From Saccoglossus kowalevskii (taxonomy: Eukaryota > Hemichordata > Enteropneusta > Harrimaniidae), in the NCBI RefSeq assembly GCF_000003605.2, contig NW_003109576.1, positions 82,954-146,953 of the forward strand: a stretch of 64,000 bases of DNA, written 5' to 3'. Positions within the stretch are counted from its first letter, which is position 1, and each line of letters starts with the position of its first letter. Shown here piece by piece: positions 47,843 to 59,781 of the stretch. The notes beneath the pieces were generated by a model that saw only the letters and a list, made by a program, of their open reading frames with translations, did no database searches and was not told the DNA's origin. Position numbers and translations under genes: made by a program.

Positions 47843-49200
47843 ATACACTGATGTTCTCATACACAGTGGCTTAACCTCACCAACATAAAAGGGTGTATCT
47901 ATATATAGTCTAGCTACTAGGGCTTTCCGACATGTACCATTCATCATCACCCAGGTATGACTCTCCCCAGTCAATTGACTATCCTCTAACAGCTCTCTAT
48001 GTACTACAACCGAACTACACTGTAGTTCCCGTAAACATGGATGCCTACTTGCATATGTAATTTCACGAACTACACAAGTAGCACTGATTTCCTGCAAATC
48101 ATTACTATTTTAATCATAAGCCAACATAGCAGCTGACGTAACCCGAGGCTTGAAACTTTTATAACGCTTAGGACAACTGACAGCAGAGTGACAGAGTGAA
48201 TATAACAGCCGGACTTTGACTTAGACTGACCAAATCGACCCTGTCTTCTACCTCTCTGACTACCACCTTGAAACTGGCTAGAATTCAGGTTTTTACCACC
48301 TGTCTACGTGCATCTCCAAACTTATCACCTAATTCAGCCATTTCTGTAACTGAAAATAGACAACTCATTACCAAAAGTACTCATAATTTGGTCTCTCATC
48401 TCTCATCTCTCATCTCAGTCCTCAGCTCCATCAAAACTCCTATCAACTTCAGACAGCTCTACCCATCAGTCAAAATAACTACTTAATCTAACTGCAAATT
48501 GCGAAATGCGCTCGCCACCTTCTGCCCTACTCGTTCGAAATTCCTTTCTATAACCTTCTTCATTCATATAATAACGCTTCAACAAAGCTGCCTTTACAAC
48601 ATTGCATTGCAATGCAGAAAACACATACAAAGCTTTGCCTGTCAATAATGCATTAAGATTCATAACCCAACTATCACGCGACCATTTCTGAGTTGCAGCA
48701 AATCGCTCAAATAAATGTGTTCATCTCGTCCCTAATCTCATCAAACAATGATAGCTTTGGACCCTTAGAACTAACAATAGACTGTGCTAACTATTCTAAC
48801 ACTTCATGTTTATGCTGTCTTATTTTCTCTTTCTCCATTGCCTCATGTTCAATTCTCAACCTTTCAGCCTCACGTTTGGCTGCTCTCATCACACTCTTTC
48901 TCTCTCGCTCTCTCTTCTCACGCTCTGTCCTCATAAATTGAGTCAGCTCTCCCCCTCATACCCCAATTTTCTAACTAACTCTTTAAGATCTTTAACAATA
49001 TACATGCTTGAAAAGGTGTAAATCAAGTTTCAGTAGTATTAAATAAATAAATTTAATGTCCACCAAGCAGTACACGCTGGTCTGACAACACCGCGTTCTC
49101 TATACCTGAGCAGTTACCGAAACAGTCAATTTAGTCAGGGGATTACTGACAATAGAATCCAAAATCAGAATCACAATCCCACTACTGACACAAGGCATTA

Positions 49201-49905
49201 CACTGCGACACACACAATGTTCAAGAACTGGTAAAAAAATGACATAAATATTCATTAAAATTATATAATTGATATTGTCACAAAATTAATAAATCGAGAG
49301 ACATCAGCCCGAGGTACGTATATATTTAATCTCAATGCAATCAGATTTGTGGTTTTAAAGATAAGTCAGAAATATCACGTTATACCAAACATTACAAATA
49401 GATTTGTTAAAAAGTAAGGGTTAATGATATCGTCTAGAAATGAGCATGACATAGATCCGTGTAAGGTAACTACATATCATTCATCAAAAAGAAGTCGGTT
49501 CAACGTGTGAAATAGTCCTGCTTTTCTTGTGATTTTATTGTAGCGTGATATCATAATGCTTGCATGTTCATTGATTTGTATATTTATGGCATTCCACACA
49601 TTACTATAGTAACTGAAATAAGTACAAACTGTATTGAGATTCACGTATCTATCAGTACACTAATTGGTCACGTGGTATGTTATGCCATGGAAGGTACTAA
49701 CATAAGGAGCCACGGAACTATTGTTTTAGCTTTACCCTATGATCGTTTGTCAATGTTTGTTCACAAACAATGGTAATACTTGCTAGCTCTTGGCACTTCT
49801 TACAATGTGTTACGCTAAGCTCGAGCATTCGGTAATATTCCGAGCATGTTCGGTAGCAATAGACGAACTGCGCATGCACAAGATTGAAAATGACGTCTAT
49901 TTGGA
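49201..49905. other. Intergenic; no gene seen
   Basis: No supported feature. A short motif near 49305-49340 (GAGGTACGTATATATTTAAT) resembles 44878-44900. Confidence 0.35.
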
Positions 49906-50283
49906 ATGTTGTTGCCTCCGGAGATCTTGGCGAATTTTAATGAAAGTTTGGCAGATATAACATCGATTGAACTGATGAACTATCGTGAATCTTTTTGCCT
50001 TTGCAATGGTGATGAGACGGAATCAATGATTGCCTGTGACAATAACGATTGTTTTATTCAATGGTACCATCGTCAGTGCGTGGGTTTGACGCTCAAAAAT
50101 TTTCGACCACTGGGCGTTGGCGAACACCACCAGAAAAGATTGTGTCGAAAGAAGGGCACGCCTAGACACGTTCTCTGCAATAATATAGAAGTTGTAGACG
50201 CTCGAAATATTGTTACTAATAATAAAATCTGTGAAATCAAACGTTCATCTGTTGAATTTTCGGTTGTGAAATGCGTAATTTGA
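49906..50283 (+). pseudogene. PHD zinc-finger fragment
   Basis: An ATG-led frame of 125 residues. Residues about 30-60 read FCLCNGDETESMIACDNNDC, then WYHRQCVGL, which gives the C4-H-C core of a PHD finger (Cys-x-Cys, Cys-x4-Cys, His-x2-Cys). PHD fingers bind histone tails in chromatin proteins and also occur in some transposon ORFs. The final Cys-x2-Cys pair is not in the expected place; after GLTLKNFRP the frame looks shifted. No neighbouring exon or other TE domain is seen, so this is probably a relic. It could still be a damaged exon. Confidence 0.5.
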
Positions 50284-53200
50284 CCTTTCACACCTAAAAC
50301 ACCGAGGTTGAAACAAAAGGAAATAAGCCAGTTAAGAGGCTTAAGTGGCCACTTGAGAGGCGTCGTGGCTTCTTCCGTTAGTAGCTTCCATGGTTATAGC
50401 CAATACAATTTATCTACTGCCGTGAAAATTAATCAGCATATCTGTTAAAAATATAATAACATAACAGCTCCTTCCCTTTTTGTCATATTTAAAATCGTAA
50501 TATCAAACATCATGTTATGGTGTACGAAGTATTTAGTGTAACAAAATATGTAATTTGACCCCACACTTACTATTTGCTTCCTTATTTACGGCGTAAAATT
50601 TGATACTCCTGAAAAATGTCTATTTTAGTCACAAATGAAAGATGGTCTCCAAAAATGTAAATAAATAACGAATTTATAGTACAATACAAGATAGATTGAA
50701 GCACAAGAACACACAAATAAGTGAGTAAAATATTTTGTTCATCAACAAATGTTGAAATGCATGATCGGACTTGAATTGACTCAACAAAACACGGCCAGAA
50801 TAATAGCAACTGATATGTTAATGTGTCATATTCACTGAGGACAGTACAAAATAAATTTATGCTGGATACAATGGGAAACGTGCATCGATTCACAATTAGC
50901 TTCTTACAGATGTTAGGACAGCTGCTGCAAAACACATCATATGCATGTGTCTATGATGTGTTTATATGGTATACTATTATAATAAAATTACGTTTTCAAT
51001 TTATACATCTCCTTTTCAAACAAATTATTATTTTTATTTTTAATATATTTTTGTGTCAACCGACAGTTACGAACAATGTCGTCATTGCTGTTCTCCTCAC
51101 TTTTTTTGAATGTTCAAATTGCAAGTAGTCACGTTTAGGGGCAACATGACAGTGCTGTGTGGCCGTTTCACTGTCAACTGGCAATGTAATAGGCTATCCT
51201 GGCGTTCTCCATTCGTCAGTGAATGAATCTCGACAAGTGAATTCAGCCTTTCCGCTGATTTCATTCAGATTCAAAGTAACCAATTAAACTATTTCTACAT
51301 AATAATTTTGAAATTACTAATATAATAATTTGAATATAACAGAAATAATTTTTTAAACTATTTGCAAAATAAAAGGAAAACAAATTATATTTAGATTATA
51401 TTTAGGTTACTATTTTATTTATTATAATGGGTCTATGTGGTACTAAAGCAAAGTATGTTCTGTCAATTTCATTTACAATTTAAATATTATAAAAACTAAT
51501 TAGGATTAAGGAACAATAACCTATTTCAAAGTTATTTTTAAATCACATGGCCCAATAACACTCACAGCAGATATGTTAGCTGATAAAGCTCACGTAGTAG
51601 CAATGATACAATTAAGAATATACACAACATAAAATAATAAAATATTGACATACAATATTAAAATATGGAATATATATTTAAAAAAAGACGTGGGATAAAA
51701 CAGAGACTAACAAATGTCGCAGGATTTTAAATACAGAAAACAAATCCAATAAAATAAGATGTAGAATGGTGCTCGATATAGAACTTCTCATTGGTAAAGG
51801 CAACAGCTCAGCAATAAACTACTATTTACACCACAAAGAAATAGATAAATATAAATTAGCATTCTACGCTTACAAAGACATGGTGAAAACTAAGCAAGCA
51901 GAGTCAAAACTCTTGAACACAATTTAAAATTATATAAACATGAACTCAACAATTTGACAACATCGGAAACAAAAACATCAATTAACAAAACTTTACGAGA
52001 AGGAGAAGTAGTGTAATTTGAAACAGAACATGAAAATGCAAACTTACGTACGAATAGCACTTTATAAATAAACAAGATGAATACAGTTTTAAAAATTCAG
52101 ATTAAGTTGCCATATACTGGCAATCGAAAATAGAAGGTACGCACAACCAAATACACCAGTAAAACACGGAATAGGGGATTTTCCGTACAATTGTGAGATC
52201 TCGCGAGATGTATGAAAAATGCGCGTCGAACGTCTGCCGCAAAAATCGAACGATTTGATTTTGAACTCGAATTTCTTTATTTCGTAACTCACATCGACCG
52301 GCCGATCTTCGACAGAGGAATATTGCTTCCGAATACCCTTACTTAATCAAAATTGCCTATCATCAAATGTGGACAGCACAATATTAAGCATGGAAATATC
52401 CCCCAAAATACTTCGCGTTTGTCGAATCCCACGCGATGTTTGACGCCACTACGACGCTATGACCTTTGTTTGTCCTGTTTTTACATTCGATTTCACGCAT
52501 AACGCGTGATTCTCGCAGTGAACGGAAAATGGTCTATTTGCTTTCATTGCCATATAATAGAAGGTGGGAAATACCTGATAAACTGTAAATTATTTTGTGT
52601 TAAAAAATCATATATGTAAATAAATTCGATCCCAGGTGTGATTATCGTACACAAATTCTGAATACAGTGCAAGTAGCATGATATTTGTATAACCACAGAA
52701 CATTATGTGCCAATAAGAACAATGCTGGATATAATTTTGTTGTTTTTAACTTTTATTTTTTGCATTTAATTTAATTAGTTGTTTCCTTTATATACAAATA
52801 AGTACAATTCGTAATTTGTTATATACAATAATTTAACTATGTTTTCATATACAAATAGTTTGTGTGAAAACAATTATACATATATAAGATGGTAATTGTA
52901 AAAGTATTACACATAGTATGTCACGAAAATAATATTCATATTAATAAATACATAAACTACACTCCATATGTACGTTATACTACAAAAAACAAACGTTCAT
53001 ACACATTTTCAAATAATTAATCACATATGCGCAATTTCATCGTGTTTTATATAAATACACAAATTAGTAAATTGTAATTACAAATTGGTAAAAAATGAGG
53101 TTCATCATTGTTCAATTTGTTAAATGCCACTACCAACACTGTAGGACGTAACTTGCATAAATCATGCATTACTACCAAATCAAACCTTCTGTGTGAACGA

Positions 53201-53609
53201 ACAGTTGTTATGATGCGTGACAACTATGGGACTTAAATTGTTCTTTTAAAAACTTTGAGCATAAATAAAATAGTTGTAGTAGTTATGAACTGTTGTTGCA
53301 ACATTGCTAGTAAGATAGGACTGTATTTCTCATCAAAAGACACGTTTTTTGTTGTTTCAGAATACAACGAATTAAAAAATCAAAAGACAGCACCTTTGAT
53401 TGATTATTATATATCATAGCAAATATATGATGTGATTATAATCAACGTTTAAATTCGTTGTATTATATACCACTTGTGAATAAATGATCTGAATTATACA
53501 CCAGAAAACAATACGTTGTCTACTGTCTGTGGATATACCAAATACTTACGTAATATCTATTCGCTTTTACTTATGAACATAGAAACCTCTGTATGAGTAA
53601 TAATAAAGC
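50284..53609. other. Intergenic, very AT-rich; no gene seen
   Basis: More than 3 kb without recognisable coding, repeat or RNA features. Short open frames here are hydrophobic or low-complexity, as expected from AT-rich DNA. Confidence 0.45.
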
Positions 53610-53766
53610 TCCCCTACCTCTCTGCATTATGGTCGCGTCCTAGCACAGGCTTCGAACACGTACCCATTGCACCACCTGATTTTACAAACTGAGTGCATAT
53701 TTTTATTGGGATACCTCATTGACCAGGATTTCTTTCAACATTTCAGGCGAGAAACAGCTATTTCAG
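53610..53766 (+). promoter_or_regulatory. Promoter-proximal region and non-coding 5' exon of the right NXPE gene
   Basis: This block aligns with the reverse complement of 28435-28600 in front of the left NXPE gene. It ends at a strong donor, TTTCAG then GTAAGT (exon end 53766). The intron then runs about 1.4 kb to the TTTAG acceptor at 55143, eleven bases before the start codon. Conservation in both copies supports a real 5' exon. Confidence 0.5.
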
Positions 53767-55143
53767 GTAAGTATTGAAACAAGTTAATTAGACAGATACA
53801 ACCAATTAATTTTTTGAATAGACAAACTCACAGAAAATCACCGTTATAATGTAGATCTTTAATCGATATCCATTGATATTGAATAACAATAAATGTAGTT
53901 TTACATAATACTGAAAATCAGTATTTCAGTATGGCATTATTTTGAGGCGAAATATTAACATGCACAATTTTATTATTGTTCCAGAAACCATGAACTCATG
54001 GTTCAATTGGCTATTTGATTTCATTACAGCCGTTCATACTTGCCAAATAGTCCGCCTGCGAATGTTGATTTCATGAACAGATTATACACATATACAGAAT
54101 CCGACAGGGAGGCAATAGACCTGTATTCGATTTGAGTAATAATAGGAGCATTAGTTCTATACATATATCATTTTCATTCGTGGTTTAAAATGGTGGCGCT
54201 CTCCCTGGCAACCGTTACTTAGTTATATTTAAATATTGTTTTTCTCCGAATAACAAAAAGTTCTATTTTATCAGTGCACAGTGTCGTAGATATGCTTATC
54301 AAAGGCGGAAAACACATAATTTTTAACTAATTAAAATAAAACGTACAACGTTGCCTGCCGTTCAAGCGAGAATGCAACATATGTATTAATATCAGTATCA
54401 GAATATAAGTGCCCAGGCTCATAAATATCTGCCTTAATATCGGCACCACCACCCCCCCAAAAAAAGCAACAAAACGTAAATCATATCCCAATGATCAGTC
54501 TTTGTTCAAGGTGTACAAAATAATTTACAGCCGATAACCCGTGGTATAAATGTGGCATAAAAGCTGTTTTTATTCGTTAGCAGTTTGTGAAAAGTACAGG
54601 AAAAGTACACGTTTGTTAACCATGCATACCTAGCAAGCTATACCTAAAACTTAACACTTTATATTGATATATTTTACATAATAGGCACAGTTTATGTGAC
54701 ATTTATTATCTCATAAAAGCGATACAAAACACGCATGAAATCTTGTCTAGAGAGACGCACTAGTTACATAGTGTGTAATATTGTATAATATATTAAAACC
54801 ATTTGTGTTCTTTAGTTATTAATAATTTTGTTCAGCTATAAATATTGCCTCAAATTATTAATTGTGATTATTCAATATATTCTAACTAAATAAAAATGAA
54901 CGGTAGGGTCACGAAGAACCAGGAACCTTCATTTATACTGAATATCATTGATAACATAATAATATACATCTGAGTAATGCACTGCAATCGATATCTTCAA
55001 CCCCGGCAATTTGTCTGGCAGACTATATGACGTCTGAACAGCGATATATTAACTTAACATAATCCCCATATATGTAATCATGGAATAATATTCCAACGCC
55101 AGCATTTCAATTTATCAGTTTCTTGTTTTCACTTTCTCTTTAG
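53767..55143 (+). other. 5' UTR intron of the right NXPE gene
   Basis: A GT-AG intron of about 1.38 kb without the transposon load of its left counterpart. Nothing else is recognised in it. Confidence 0.45.
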
Positions 55144-55153
55144 CTCACCAAGC

Positions 55154-58100
55154 ATGATGTTCACCACGAAGTATTCATCGGTCCGATTAGTCCTAGTTTT
55201 CATCATCGGATTCGGAACTAATAGATTATTCACAGAGTTGGTAACGTGATTAAATTGTATTGTCTTTGTATAAATAATGTTTTACACTTACCTTTCAGAG
55301 ATGTGCCTTGATCAGTACAAAAAGAACATGATCTGTGATCTAGACACATTATGAAATGAATAAATGAATGAATGAATGAATTATTGAATTATTGAATTAT
55401 TGAATTAATGAATTATTGAATGAATGAACTAACCATTTAATCTATTGATCAATAGACTGGTCATATACCAGAGACAAACTTTGTGATGAGACGAACCAAT
55501 GTATCCTATAGTACATCAGAACCCCAAGGACTTGGAAAAGTGATTACAGACAATGTCACAAACAATACAAAAACAGTTACCTCTGTCCAGTATGTTCCAG
55601 TTTTGTATGAGAAAAATGATGTGCAAAAAAGGAATACAAGCAGTTCATATATTGAGGAGCAGACCATGAATCCCGCCGGGAAAACGTACCTTTCTGCCCT
55701 TTTATATGAGAGAATGGAGACAAAGTTACCAATTTCCCAAAAGCTCGAGTTGATGTACCCATATGATGCATATACACGGTTTGGTCTTGAATGGAAGGGC
55801 ATTGTGGAGGAATACGAACATGCATATAGTCATTTAAAAACAGAAGAAAAGAAAAGCAGTGTGCCATTCATTCTTGGTAAGGAAACCTTTTGGATGTCAT
55901 CCACGGAAAAAAGTAGGTGAGTTATATTATTAAGTTTTTTTTATTTTGCGTCAGTTAATATAGATTGATGAGAATCCGTTATCAAACAGAATCATCATAA
56001 TAAATCAAACTTCTTAATATGGTATCAGTGTAAAACAAATAATAAAACATAAATTAATGTCATAAATTATTCTATACGTCATATAATCGCAAGTAGCCTC
56101 ATAATAGACAACATATATAAATACATATTATGTAATATATACTGCATCATACTTGACTATAAAACACATATAAACAAAGTGTAAATAATTACCACAGTTC
56201 TATTCTGAAGTGTGACAATGTTCAATGATAACGAGATATATCCTTGTTTTGATAACGAAATATATCCTTGTACTATGTCGTTATTTAATTATTCATTGTT
56301 TTGCAGGGCATACTTTTACGAAAACGAACTGCACTTTAAAAAAGGCGATCATATACATGTAGTCGTAGAAACATATGATAAATATGACAACAGACGAAAC
56401 AAAGGTGGAGATATGTTCCAAGCTGTCATGTCAAATACACAGCTACAGAAAAGCACTGCAGGGAGAGTATATGACTATGGAAATGGTACATATTCTATCT
56501 ATTTCTATGCTGCATGGTCTGGAGATGCATATATTTCCGTGTACTTGTTGTTCACAAGAGAGTTGATACTACACTTCAACAGTGAACGACTAAAAGAACA
56601 GCGTATACCCTGGACGGGTCATTTCGGCGATGGTGTCAAAAAAGAGACTACTGCTTGTTCATTACTTCGTGAAGGAGTGTGGGCAGATAAATGTACTTAC
56701 GGAAATGAAAATTCACTAGGCGGCACTGTTTTTATATGTGATAAACCGAAGTCTTTTTCTTGTCAACAACTTGTGAACGCTACATCTGGTATAGCTGTTC
56801 TTGAAGAAGTTGCAGAACAGGAAAAGAGAAAAATTGCTCACTTATTTAAAGGGTACGTAATATATTATAGATATAAAGAATGTTGTAGTTTCATCAATGT
56901 GTTTTAATATATTCATAGGACAGTGGTGAATTACTATATAGCTAATCAACAACTCTATACTAGATTACGATTATGTCAATTCACAAACATTGCGTGGAAG
57001 TATGTTAAAGTATAACTACCCATTCATAAAGAGTGTCGTGGTTATTCCAATGGTTGCCTGTCGTCAATATCGCAATTTTAGTGGCAGGTATTCAATCGAT
57101 GAACCGTAAAATTGGCTATCATGAGATGGATTAAAGTTGACACGACTTCACATTAGTTTAATATCTGTTTGAATTATATTTCAACTTTGTTTGATATTAC
57201 GATCTCATATTGTAAACGTAGTCTTGTAAGTAAATACATGTACATCACATTACTTACCAAAAACTGCAGTACAAATCATGGAGGATTCTGTGTAATCAAT
57301 AATATTCCTCCTCTCAATATAAACGATTATGTCATTGTGCCGTTACATTCTTCTTTTTTTATCTGTCTAGGAAAGAACAAACCCGACTTGCCTGCACTCC
57401 TCTGGCGATAAAAATAACAGGTGTATATAACATTGTTCTTGTTGTAATTGTACCATAAGTCTGCTGTGCCAGCGTCTCTTGTTGTATTGTGTTACAGATA
57501 ATGCAAACTTTACACCTGACAACGTACGTTGATACAGTTAGTGATATATATTAGTGAGTTAAGTTGTGAATACTTTCCACCTAGGGGAAATTGGAATAAT
57601 CTTGCAATTGGTGGAGATGAAATCTATCGGTTGGTAGACTTCAAAGGCAGAAGAAAAAACCAGGAGAGAATAAAGACACTGTTTTCACCTCAATAGATAG
57701 CCTTTTTTGCTGCTTTGCCCAAATATAGTGTTTATTCATCATATATGTTTCCAGTAGAAGGAATTAATTATTATCATTGCTTATTTTCTTCTAGATTCAT
57801 CTTTCAAGTTACCATCTCTTCCACCATGTGGCCCAGACTTGCCGATTCCTATTTCCGATGGTTACTGGTCAGATAACAATACATATGTTTCATTAGTATG
57901 CAAAAGTCAACAGTGGACTCCTGTCCAGGTTAGAAAATGCTTATCTAACGTGGCTATACGATTATGTGGTGACTCGACCATCGTTCAGATTAGACAACGA
58001 CTTAATTGGTTCCACAATCACACAGATATAATTTCAGGCAAAGGATTTTTTTCAGTAGGGCCTAATCCAGTTTATTTTTGGGACTTTACCTTTGAAAGTG

Positions 58101-58522
58101 AATTCCTGGACAGAATTACTAAGGAGCATTGTGCGTCTAAAAAGTATGTGGTAATGATGAATATAATGTTTCATTATGCATCTTGGTCACTTCGTTCCTA
58201 CATCGACAGACTGTTTGTAACCAAATTTGCGGTTCAAAGATTGTTGAAGCGATGTCCAACAGCAGTAGTTATATTCAAGTCCGCGCATGCTCGAGATAAT
58301 GTCAATGGAAATCAGTGTTTACACAGTAGTAACTGGGTATTCTACGACATGGATCGTATGATAAGGAGTGTGTTTAGTGGCATAGGCGTACATTTTCTCG
58401 GAGTTTGGGATATGTGTCTATCGCATTTTTCTAAGCCTAATGTCCACATGTCTCAATATGTAATCGAACAAGAGGTACAGCTTATGTTTTCCTATATATG
58501 CCCCGAATTAGTAGAAGGATAA
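55154..58522 (+). CDS. NXPE family member (neurexophilin / PC-esterase domain protein), right copy
   Basis: Five exons: 55154-55240, 55456-55916, 56307-56852, 57371-57420 and 57795-58522. They join in frame in phases 0, 2, 2 and 1 and give about 623 residues with no internal stop. The N-terminus reads MMFTTKYSS, then a hydrophobic run, which suits a signal peptide or anchor. Exon 2 is the stalk plus FGLEWKG. Exon 3 is the neurexophilin-like domain. Exon 5 has the PC-esterase CGDST motif (serine near residue 442) and ends SYICPE. Against the left copy, exon 5 differs at 18 of 227 residues and exon 3 at 11 of 181, while the middle of exon 2 hardly aligns. Two start codons in tandem are possible (55154 or 55157); the second matches the left copy. 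It likely works in the secretory pathway, with substrate unknown. Confidence 0.85.
55357..55432 (+). repeat. TGAA/TGAATTAT simple repeat in the first coding intron
   Basis: Runs of TGAA and TGAATTAT units, expanded against the equivalent place in the left copy (about 22047-22075). It explains much of the difference in intron length, 215 against 122 bp. Confidence 0.7.
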
Positions 58523-59781
58523 AAGCCAATTAATCTTATCAACATTATTTCTAATACAGTTACTATCATGTAATGTTAAACTATACACTGAACGGTACCA
58601 ACTATAATCAGAACAATGCATAAAACAATAGATGGTAAAACTTTGTTAATTAGCGGAGACTATATTACCCTATTTGAGGAGAAATGATCAATGTTGATCT
58701 TTGGATATTTCACACTTTTCAATTAAATCAACAATACAATAGCAAAACAACTTCCAACCGTAATATTAAAATTGTCATTTTTCAATGGAAAGGTGATGAC
58801 AGATCTGGTGATGGAAATTCGAATTCTACCGATTTAATCATGAAAGCTAATATTAAAGATTGAATTTATATTTTACCATGTTATAATGTATTCAAAAGCG
58901 TGTAATCCATAACATGACAGACATATTTTCCACATGATAGTCATGTTGCGTGGTTTTCAGTTTTGTTGAATATGTTGTTGTTCCCAAATCCAAGGTTTCT
59001 GAGTGTAATGCAAAATAGTAATTATGCTACTTCGAGACAACTTCACATGTAATTATATATTTGAAAACTGATGTAGACCCAGCTAAATATAAGGCTTACT
59101 TGTGATTACTTACCAACTTTTTACTGGATATAAACGCATTCAAGTTGTGTCATTGAGTCACTGAATTTCACCGGGGAAGCGGGTAGTGAAACGAAAACAT
59201 ACAGAAAAGTTAGTAGGGAATTAACATGAAATATGGTCCCAGGTGACAGGCAGCTACCAGTGGGCGAGGAAGACGGCGAAAGATAGATGAGATTTTGCCG
59301 ACGTTGGGTAGGGCTCTAGAAATATTAACAAATATATGAATATGAACACCAATTCGCAGGAACGATTGAAAGGCAGTATTTTGGGAATATGGTCCCTGAG
59401 ATAGAGATGGTATAACTAGAGCAAATCCAACAACTTTTCATTCGATGGTCCAAGATCTGACAAAAACCTGAGTGGATCATTAAGGCAGGTAAGCAGAATG
59501 AGACGCACTGATTGTGGAACTGAATGGCATAGTCACGAAACCTTTAAAAAACTGCCCTATACCGGCAGTCAAATGTGCGGCAAAAAAATAAGACCAACCC
59601 AGGGGCCAGGGCTGGTTCTGGAATGCAGGTTGGGTCAGACTACTTCAACTAAGGTAAATATGGTTTGGATGCAGGGGAAGAGTTGTCACATGGATAGACT
59701 ATGCACAAAACAGAGACGAAAACAGAGGAAAAGAGTAAATCATACATGATACCACTCGAGCAAAACGTGATATATTTTTCA
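58523..59781. other. 3' flank of the right NXPE gene; no other gene seen
   Basis: AT-rich DNA and, from about 59160, a more balanced stretch with an unsupported 83-residue frame (59498-59749) of no known family. Confidence 0.4.

Larger units (their letters stand above)
45905..49200 (-). mobile_element. Rearranged Gmr1-like Ty3/gypsy retrotransposon
   Basis: On the minus strand the order is: gag start (ATG at 49005) with coiled Glu/Arg-rich sequence, gag body (48663-48466), protease (48097 to about 47290, split by a solo LTR), a linker, integrase zinc-binding domain (46761-46505), reverse transcriptase end and RNase H start (46495-46285), then the RNase H tail (46080-45905, with ETDHQPLI and KGKENIGADYL). 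Integrase comes before reverse transcriptase, as in Gmr1-type elements and unlike ordinary gypsy. The central parts of integrase and reverse transcriptase are deleted. Many frameshifts and stops show it is dead. Confidence 0.7.

Noticed and set aside
47735-48097. A 120-residue host gene on the minus strand
   Set aside because: Its first part is retroviral-type protease and its end runs into the inserted solo LTR, so it is transposon sequence.
53620-53690. tRNA-like B box (GGCTTCGAACAC) suggesting a tRNA gene or SINE
   Set aside because: No cloverleaf could be drawn and no A box was found. The block is better explained as the promoter and 5' exon region shared by both NXPE genes.
55506-55867. 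Minus-strand frames of 96 to 98 residues
   Set aside because: Shadows of exon 2 of the right NXPE gene.
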